From NCBI GenBank assembly GCA_963762165.1, contig CAVXJN010000002.1:372001-436000 (forward strand): DNA of 64,000 bases. Reading direction: 5' to 3'. Positions within the stretch are counted from its first letter, which is position 1. Each line of letters starts with the position of its first letter. This stretch comes from CAVXJN01 sp963762165. GTDB lineage: Bacteria; Pseudomonadota; Gammaproteobacteria; JASBUN01. Positions 56,908 to 64,000 of this stretch are shown here, in pieces. The position numbers were made by a program, and so were the translations under genes. The notes beneath the pieces are model-generated. The model saw nothing but the letters and a program-made list of their open reading frames with translations. It did not search any database and had not been told where the DNA came from.

Positions 56908-57893
56908 ATCGCCGCAACCGGTTCACACGTTGGCTGGTGATCGCGGCGGTCTTGGCGCTTTCGCTTGCGGCCCTGGTCTATCTGGTCGAATGGGGGCCGG
57001 GGCTGGTTGGCCAATCCGGGCCGATTACCGTCTCGAGTACGGGGGCGGGGACCGGTGCGGGACGCGCCGATGCAGCAAACGCCGAAGACGGGGTGCCCAC
57101 GTTGCGAATCGGCTGGACGGCCTGGTCCGACGCCGAGGTGGTTACCTTGCTCGCCAAGCGGTTGGTGGAAGCGCATCTCGGCTACCGGGTCAAACTCGTG
57201 ATGGCCGATATCGGCATCCAGTATCAGGCGGTTGCCAACGGCGATCTGGATCTCATGTTGATGGCATGGCTACCGGTGACGCACCGCAATTATTGGAAGA
57301 AGGTGCGCAACCGGGTGATCAATCTCGGTCCGTTATATACAGGCCGACTGGGATGGGTGGTACCGCAGTACGTCCCTGCGGATCAATTGGCCTCCGTCGA
57401 GGACCTGCATAAACCCGCCGTCGGGCGCCGTTTGCAGCACCGCATACAGGGAATCGATCCCGGTTCCGGTCTCATGCAAGCCTCCGAACGGGCCGTCAAC
57501 GCCTATGGACTGAAGAAGTGGGAACTGGTGCCGGCCAGTGGGGCCGCCATGACCGCGGTGCTGGACCGTGCCATTCGCAACCGGGACTGGGTCGTGGTGA
57601 CGGCTTGGCAACCCCATTGGATTTTCGCCCGCTACCAGCTGCGGTTCCTGGACGACCCCAAAGGCATCCTGGGCGGGGTAGAACATATTCACGCCGTCGC
57701 TCGGCAAGGTTTCGAGGCGGATTTTCCGCCACAGCTTACGGACTTCTTCTCCCGGATGTATTTGCCCGCCAACGAGCTGTCGGCCATCTTGCTGGAGGCC
57801 CAAAACGCCCCAGTCGCCCAGGCCGTCGATCATTATATTCAGACGCATCCCGCGCGGATCCGATATTGGCTGACCGGAAAGCTTGACGAGTAG
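56904..57893 (+). CDS. proX: Glycine betaine-type ABC transporter substrate-binding protein, membrane-anchored
   Basis: 329 aa. An uncleaved-looking N-terminal helix (WLVIAAVLALSLAALVYLVE), a Gly/Thr/Ala-rich linker (~30 residues), then an OpuAC domain: LRIGWTAWSDAEVVTLLAKR, DIGIQYQAVANGDLDLMLMA, and WVVVTAWQPHWIFARYQLRF, with the Trp residues that cage quaternary ammonium groups in the family. No lipobox cysteine. ATG at 56904 overlaps the permease stop (ATGA). Specificity (betaine, proline betaine, choline) cannot be read from sequence. Confidence 0.9.
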   Translation: MNRRNRFTRWLVIAAVLALSLAALVYLVEWGPGLVGQSGPITVSSTGAGTGAGRADAANAEDGVPTLRIGWTAWSDAEVVTLLAKRLVEAHLGYRVKLVMADIGIQYQAVANGDLDLMLMAWLPVTHRNYWKKVRNRVINLGPLYTGRLGWVVPQYVPADQLASVEDLHKPAVGRRLQHRIQGIDPGSGLMQASERAVNAYGLKKWELVPASGAAMTAVLDRAIRNRDWVVVTAWQPHWIFARYQLRFLDDPKGILGGVEHIHAVARQGFEADFPPQLTDFFSRMYLPANELSAILLEAQNAPVAQAVDHYIQTHPARIRYWLTGKLDE

Positions 57894-58004
57894 CAGCGGT
57901 TTCCGGCCGGGCTGGAATCGGGACCGTGCAATTGTACAGTGACGCCGGCCGAAGTTGAGCGCATGCTATGGATGGTTGGCCTCTGTATCCATGCGGTGGA
58001 TCCC

Positions 58005-59080
58005 ATGCCCGTTCGTTCCCGTGTCTGCTTGCTTACGCTCCTTCTCCTGGGTCCCACGCTGGCTTCCCCTGCATCCCCGCCGACGGAAGTGTTTGCGGCC
58101 GTGGTCGAGCCGCAACGGTTTGTTGATCGCATCGAGGCTCTCGGCACGCTGCGCGCCAACGAGTCCGTATCACTGACCGCCAGCGTCACCGACATCATTT
58201 CTGAAATTGATTTCGATGACGGCGACCGGGTCGACGCTAATAAGGTGCTGGTGCGAATGAACAGTGCCGAGGAAGAGGCGTTGCTCGACGAAGCGCGGGT
58301 CACCGCAGCCGAGGCGCGCCGGCAATATCAACGCATCAAATCGCTGGAGTCCACCGGCACGGCGGCCAAGTCCCAACTCGACGAACGACTGAGGGAATGG
58401 GAAGCAGCGCAAGCGCGTCTCCGGGCGATCGAGTCGCAGGTCGCGGACCGCGTGGTGCGGGCGCCGTTCTCCGGCGTGGTCGGATTGCGCAATATCAGTG
58501 TCGGGGCGCTGGTGGAACCAGGGGATCTCATCACCACCCTGGATGACGACTCCCTGATGAAGCTGGACATGCCGGTACCGGAGACTTTTCTGCATGTGCT
58601 CAAACCCGGTCTCGCCATTGAAGCGACTACGCGTGCCTATGGCGACCGCGTGTTTCGCGGCGAAGTTCGCAGTGTCGGCAGCCGCGTCGACCCGGTAACC
58701 CGATCGGTGACGGTTCGCGCCGTTTTGCCCAATCCGGATCGGCTGCTGAAACCCGGCATGCTCATGAACGCCGTATTGCTGCGCAATGAACGGCAATCGC
58801 TGGCTGTTCCGGAGCAGGCACTGTTGGCTGAAGGCGAGAAGCATTTCGTTCTTACGATCGAAGGCCAGCACGGTAATCAAGCCCAAAAGCGGGATTAGTC
58901 CAGATCGGCGCCCGAATGCCCGGGGTGGTGGAAATTCTCGGCGGTCTGCGCGCCGGCGACAGCGTCATCACGGAAGGCGCGATCAAATTGCGACCCGGTC
59001 AAAGCGTCAAGATCATCGCCACTGACGACGGCAGCCGGCCGCGCAGCGAGCTGCTCAAGACCGGTTCTGCCAAACCATGA
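58005..59080 (+). CDS. RND efflux periplasmic adaptor (MFP) subunit (frameshifted in this sequence)
   Basis: 358 aa after one missing base at ~58894 is restored. Signal peptide MPVRSRVCLLTLLLLGPTLA, lipoyl halves (ALGTLRANESVSLTASVTDI, APFSGVVGLRNISVGALVEP), an alpha-hairpin (EARVTAAEARRQYQRIKSLE), a beta-barrel and a C-terminal membrane-proximal part (VQIGARMPGVVEILGGLRAG). Its stop overlaps the transporter ATG (ATGA). No outer-membrane TolC partner is encoded nearby. Confidence 0.9.
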
Positions 59081-62000
59081 TGCTGTCCGACATCTCGGTC
59101 ACCCGGCCGGTACTGGCCGCGGTGCTGTCGTTGCTGTTGATCGCATTCGGTCTGGTGGCGTTCGATCGCCTGCCGCTTGCGCGAATATCCCGACATCGAT
59201 CCGCCGGTGGTTTCCATCGAAACCATCTATCCCGGGGCTGCGGCCAACGTGGTGGAGAACCGCATCACCGAGGTGTTGGAAGACCGCGTGTCCGGTGTCG
59301 AGGGCATTCGTTTCATCGAATCGTCCAGCGAAGACGGCCGCTCCACCATCTCCGTGGAATTCAACGTCGGTCGTGATGTGGACGCGGCGGCCAACGATAT
59401 TCGCGACCGGGTGTCGGCGGTGCTGGCCGACCTGCCGGAGGAGGCGGACCCGCCGGAAATACAGAAGGTCAACAGCAACGAAGACGTGATCATGTGGCTG
59501 AATCTGGCCAGCGATCGGATGACGGTACCGGAGTTGACCGATTATGCCGAACGTTATCTGGTGGACCGTTTCTCGGTGCTGGACGGGGTGGCGCGGGTAC
59601 GGGTAGGCGGTGCGCAGACCTACGCCATGCGGATCTGGATCGACCGCAAGGCGCTGGCGGCGCGCAACCTCACGGTCAGTGATATCGAACGCACGTTGCT
59701 GGCGGAAAACGTGGAATTGCCTGCCGGTAGCATCGACTCCAAGGATCGGCAGTTCACGGTGCGTGTGCAGCGCACGTTTCGCGACGCCGGAGATTTTTCC
59801 CGCCTGGTGGTCTCCCGGGGCAGCGATGGTTATCTGGTGCGTCTTGGGGAAGTGGCGCGGGTGGAGCGCGGCGCCGCCGAGGACCGTTTGTTTTTCCGCG
59901 GTAACGGTATCCCGATGGTTGGCATCGGCATCATCAAACAATCGACCGCGAATACCTTGGAAGTGGCTCGCGCCGCCAAAGCCGAAGTCAAACGCCTGAA
60001 TCCGACGCTGCCTACCGGCATGTCCATCGAGCAGAGCTATGACAGTTCGGTGTTCGTCGAAGGCGCGATCCATGAAGTGTACAAGACCCTCGGTATCGCC
60101 ATCGTATTGGTCATCGGCGTCATTTATCTGTTTCTCGGCAGTGCCCGTGCTACCTTGGTACCGGCGGTGACCGTACCGGTATCGCTGATCGCGACCTCCC
60201 TGGTGTTGGTGGTGCTTGGCTTCTCGATCAATATTCTGACGCTGTTGGCGCTGGTGCTGGCAATCGGCCTGGTGGTGGACGATGCCATCGTGGTGTTGGA
60301 GAACATCCACCGGCGCATGGAAGAATACGGAGAAACGCGTTTGGTCGCGGCATTTCGCGGCACACGGCAAGTAGGTTTTGCGGTGATCGCGACGACAGTG
60401 GTGCTGGTGGCGGTGTTCGTGCCGATCGCCTTCCTGCAAGGCAACGTCGGCCGGCTGTTTTCCGAGTTCGCGCTGACCATGGCGGCGGCGGTATCGTTTT
60501 CCAGTTTCGTCGCCTTGTCGTTGTCGCCCATGCTGGCATCCAAGGTGTTGCCGCCGCCGGCCAAACGGGGACTCGCCGCGCGCGGCGTGGACAGGGCGTT
60601 TCATTGGTTTCGTCGCGGTTACCATGGCGCGTTGCAAGGCCGCACTGCGGCATGCCTGGATCGTCTGGCTGGTATTTGCCGCCGTGGTGGCGAGCTCGGT
60701 GTGGTTGTACCAGCAGATTCCCGACGAATACGCACCGAAGGAAGATCGCGGTGCGTTTTTCGTATTGGTGAACGGTCCCGAAGGCGCGTCCTACAATTAC
60801 ATGGCCGACTACATGACCGAAATCGAGCGGCGTCTGATGCCGTTGGTCACCAAAGGCGAAGTGACCCGGCTGCTGGTGCGCGCGCCACGGGCGTTCGGCA
60901 ATTTCGAGATCTTCAACAACGGTATTGCCGTGCTGGTGCTCAACGATTGGAACCAGCGGCGCTCGGCATGGGACGATCATGGACGATATCAAGAAGCGGC
61001 TCAAGGATCTGCCGGGGGTTCGTGCGTTTCCGGTGATGCGCCAGGGGTTCGGTGCGCGCATCCAGAAACCGGTGCAGTTCACCATTGGCGGCGGTACCTA
61101 CGAACAACTCGCGCAATGGCGCGACACCTTGCTTGAAAAAATCAACGCAGTCCAATCCGGGACTGGATGGTCTGGATTGGGATTACAAGGAAACCAAACC
61201 CCAAATCAAAGTCGTCATCGACTACGACCGGGCGGCTGATCTCGGGGTTACGGTCAGCGAAATCGGCCGCACTTTGGAGACTATGCTGGGCTCGCGCCGG
61301 GTGACGACTTATGTGGACACCGGACAGGAATACGATGTCATTCTGGAAGGGGAGCGCAGCGGCCAGACTACGCCTTCGAGTCTGGAGAATATTTATGTTC
61401 GTTCGCAACGGTCTGGACAACTGGTGCCATTGTCGAACCTGGTGCGCCTGGAAGAATTTGCCGATTCTCTGAAACTCAACCGCTACAACCGCGTCCGCGC
61501 CATTACCCTGGAGGCAAATCTCGCAGATGGATTGTCACTGGGTATGGCGCTTTCGTACCTCGAGAATCTGGTGAAAACCAATTTACCGAGTCAAGTGATC
61601 GTCGATTACAAAGGCCAATCTCAGGATTACAAATCTGCCGGAGCCGCATTGTTGTTCGTGTTCGGACTCGGTGTACTGGTGGTGTTTTTGGTACTGGCGG
61701 CGCAGTTTGAGAGTTGGATTCACCCGTTGGTGATCATGCTCACCGTCCCCCTGGCCATTGCCGGCGCACTGCTCGGTCTTTACCTGAGCGGCCAGACGTT
61801 GAATCTATACAGTCAAATTGGTCTGATCATGTTGGTGGGGTTGGCGGCAAAGAACGGCATCCTGATCGTGGAATTCTCCAATCAATTGCGCGATGCCGGA
61901 CAACCGTTCCGGGAAGCATTGGTGGAAGCATCGTCCATCCGATTGCGACCCATCGTCATGACCGGTATCACGACCGTTGCCGGTTCCATTCCGTTGTTGC

Positions 62001-62191
62001 TTTCCACCGGTGCGGGCACTGAAACACGGGTCGTGATCGGCACGGTCATTTTCGCCGGCGTGCTAGCGGCGACATTCTTTACTTTGTTCGTGGTGCCGGT
62101 CGCCTATGATTTGCTCGCCCGCCGCACTGGCTCGCCGGGCGACGTGCGCAAGCGCCTCGAGCGGCAGATGGCTGATGAGCGCGTTAATTGA
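59077..62191 (+). CDS. RND multidrug efflux transporter, AcrB/MexF-like (four frameshifts in this sequence)
   Basis: 1,036 aa after removing single extra bases at ~59177, ~60640, ~60968 and ~61158; AcrB relatives are 1,030-1,050 aa. N-terminal helix (MMLSDISVTRPVLAAVLSLL), pore domains (EYPDIDPPVVSIETIYPGAA), transmembrane helix 4 with the proton-relay pair in LALVLAIGLVVDDAIVVLEN, PPVXXX-like central region, and the C-terminal set LYSQIGLIMLVGLAAKNGIL with the relay Lys. The four shifts leave every domain recognisable. Co-translated with the adaptor. Confidence 0.92.
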
Positions 62192-62212
62192 CGCGCTGTA
62201 GTCCGGCGGCGT

Positions 62213-63361
62213 TCAAACAGGATTCGAGTCGCATATTTTCGGCGAACGGTCGGTTTTCGTGGGCGCCGTACTGATGCGGTTTCGGCCGCCGGCCTTGGCG
62301 TGGTACAGCGCGCGACCCGCGTGGGCCAGTAAATCCGATAGATCACCGTTGGCAGTTGTGCCTACGCCAAAGCTGGCCGTCACCGGACGTTCCACGCCGT
62401 CGAATTTCGTTTGTTCGATCTGTACGCGGATGCGTTCGGCAATGGTGCAAGCCTCGACGGTCGGTGTCTGCGGCAACACGACCACGAATTCCTCTCCACC
62501 GATGCGCGCCAGCATGTCCTGGCCGTGGATGCATTGGCGCGCGATATTCGTGAGCTGTTGCAGGACTCGATCTCCGACCTGATGGCCGTAGGTGTCGTTG
62601 ATGGATTTGAACCGGTCCAAGTCCATGGCCACGATCGACAAAGGCCATTGCTGCAAGCGGTTTTGCGTCTCCAGCCACTGGTTGAGCCGCCGCCGGTTGG
62701 CTGCGCCCGTGAGCGGGTCGGTCATCATCAGTTCGGTAATATGCGCTTCGTTCGCACGCAGTTGTCGCGCATAGCGCCGGCTTTCCTTGACGAAATAATT
62801 CAGGACCGCATAGACGCTAAGCAGTCCCACGGCTATGTTGAGCAGAAAGAAAACGGTCCTCGCAGTCTCCGGCATTGGCGCCACGTGGGCGGCCAGATAG
62901 GGGTCGAGCACGCCGGATACGAGCGCCAAACCGAGAAAACCGGATAGCCAACGCAATCCGCTGCGGGGTCCATCGGCGAGCAGCACAGCGAGTGGGGTGA
63001 AAAACGCCCAGATCATGACGATGCTGCCGTTGCTGAAACCGCCAAGACACCATTGCAGCAGGAATGGCAACAGGAGGATCAGCAGCAGCTGACTGAAACG
63101 AAACAGTTCAAAGCGTTTGAAGCGGAAATAGAGCCCGATGCTGAACGCGCTGATCACCGAATAACTGAGCGGAATAGCGCCGGCGAAGGGATAGCCGAGC
63201 AGCACATAAGTCAGGCCCCAGAATATGGCCAGAAACCCGATAATGATTGCGGTCATGGACGTGACCGCTTTCCGCACACGTTCCTCGGGACCGTCTTCCG
63301 GCCGCGCACCGATGTCAGCGTAATGCCACAGGGTGTCGAACAGCTTTCCGGATAAGGGCAT
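62213..63361 (-). CDS. Membrane-bound diguanylate cyclase (GGDEF)
   Basis: 382 aa. Five or six hydrophobic helices at residues ~35-190, then a GGDEF domain with DPLTGAANRRRLNQWLE, the AMDLDRFKSINDTYGH metal-binding segment and the active-site motif RIGGEEFVVVL (GGEEF, active form). No RxxD inhibitory site precedes the motif. Produces c-di-GMP. ATG at 63361 with agga upstream. Converges on the efflux operon with a 21-base gap. Confidence 0.92.
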   Translation of the reverse strand: MPLSGKLFDTLWHYADIGARPEDGPEERVRKAVTSMTAIIIGFLAIFWGLTYVLLGYPFAGAIPLSYSVISAFSIGLYFRFKRFELFRFSQLLLILLLPFLLQWCLGGFSNGSIVMIWAFFTPLAVLLADGPRSGLRWLSGFLGLALVSGVLDPYLAAHVAPMPETARTVFFLLNIAVGLLSVYAVLNYFVKESRRYARQLRANEAHITELMMTDPLTGAANRRRLNQWLETQNRLQQWPLSIVAMDLDRFKSINDTYGHQVGDRVLQQLTNIARQCIHGQDMLARIGGEEFVVVLPQTPTVEACTIAERIRVQIEQTKFDGVERPVTASFGVGTTANGDLSDLLAHAGRALYHAKAGGRNRISTAPTKTDRSPKICDSNPV

Positions 63362-63519
63362 TCAATGGTCCTGCGCCGTTCCCGCGCCCGCCCGGCACAA
63401 GGATGCGGTGGTGCTGGCAAGGGAGTCGGTTGAGTTGCCACCTTTTGTCGGCGGCGAGAGCAGAATCTTGAGTCCTGCGGAATACTTGCGGCGGGTTAGG
63501 CGGGCACGAACGGTCGTCG

Positions 63520-63999
63520 TTACAGGCGGCGTACCACGGCAGCGTCGGGCGAAGCCGCAGGCATGGCGATGAAGCGCATCAGCGGGTCGTCGCCGGCATA
63601 ATGGAGGATACGCACCCGGAAATTTTCCTGCCGGAACAGTTGGCCGAACTCGGACAACGAAATCGGGTAATCGCGGCTCGCCACATGATCCACTGTGGCC
63701 TGGATGCCGCCAGCTTTTGCGCCGCTATCCGACAGTCGTTGCCGTAACAACTCACGGTACTCGATCCGCCAATCTGGATCGCCGGCGCCCTGGTATTCGT
63801 CCTTGCGGTCCAGGTTTGGTGCCGGACACAGGGCCAGACGCGACGGGTCCACGAGCCGGTAGGATTCCGCGGGATCCGCCGGATCGTGATCGGGGCGCTG
63901 TTGGTAGGGTTCGTCGTCCGGCCGGAACCAATCGTGGTTCAGGAACAAGGCCTGGGATGACATCACACCACGCAATTGACGGGCGAGAAACAAAATCTC
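63520..63999 (-). CDS. Protein of unknown function, C-terminal part (5' end outside window)
   Basis: The frame is open to the right edge, reading EILFLARQLRGVMSSQALFL from the border, so the ATG or TTG codons near 63990 are not necessarily the start. About 160 residues are visible, soluble, rich in Asp, Pro and Arg (NHDWFRPDDEPYQQRPDHDP), ending with FIAMPAASPDAAVVRRL. No motif recognised. A 158-base gap separates it from the diguanylate cyclase on the same strand. Confidence 0.55.
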   Translation of the reverse strand, partial: EILFLARQLRGVMSSQALFLNHDWFRPDDEPYQQRPDHDPADPAESYRLVDPSRLALCPAPNLDRKDEYQGAGDPDWRIEYRELLRQRLSDSGAKAGGIQATVDHVASRDYPISLSEFGQLFRQENFRVRILHYAGDDPLMRFIAMPAASPDAAVVRRL

Positions 64000-64000
64000 C

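Overview
The window reads as the chromosome of a GC-rich gammaproteobacterial chemolithoautotroph. The evidence is a complete form I RuBisCO cluster with its activase genes (cbbL-S-Q-O plus cbbR), assimilatory nitrate and nitrite reduction genes (nirB-nirD-nasA), and the uvrY / uvrC / pgsA / tRNA-Gly / tRNA-Cys / tRNA-Leu order typical of gammaproteobacteria. A sulfur-oxidising lifestyle is plausible but is not shown by any gene here.

Layout: 0-4.5 kb nitrogen assimilation (nirB is cut by the left edge). 4.5-6.2 kb holds a small membrane protein, a Bax inhibitor-1/YccA protein and an EF-hand exported protein. 6.4-12.1 kb is an accessory stretch: tRNA-Ser with a duplicated 3' end, a tyrosine-integrase remnant, DUF3309, an ATP-grasp ligase, a CocE/NonD hydrolase and small orphans, with a 41-base repeat at each end. 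12.1-16 kb holds a QseBC/PmrAB-like two-component system divergent from a YeiH-type exporter. 16.6-18.2 kb is purEK. 18.4-24.8 kb is the CO2-fixation cluster.

25.2-32.1 kb is the most interesting region: a Fap-like functional-amyloid locus. It has a glycine-rich exported protein, an exported C39 protease, a coiled-coil/beta-barrel outer-membrane pore, a bEBP-type (AAA+) regulator and sigma-54-like promoters. Three small Sec-exported proteins carry internal double-glycine-type cleavage motifs. This suggests a periplasmic double-glycine processing system coupled to amyloid secretion.

33.7-39.4 kb is uvrY, a thioredoxin-NHL protein, a family 5 uracil-DNA glycosylase, uvrC, pgsA and three tRNAs. 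39.3-45.4 kb holds a Na+/H+ antiporter, two tandem Crp/Fnr regulators and a REC-PAS-GGDEF-EAL protein. 45.6-57.9 kb looks like an osmoadaptation block: a giant cyclic beta-glucan synthase and a glycine-betaine-type ABC transporter. 58-62.2 kb is an RND efflux pump, followed by a diguanylate cyclase and an unidentified partial gene at the right edge.

A recurring property is single-base frameshifts: about 20 in 12 genes, mostly +1. Restoring them gives lengths divisible by three and normal for the families. I therefore read most of them as assembly or sequencing errors rather than gene decay, and I annotate the affected genes as CDS with the shift positions given.
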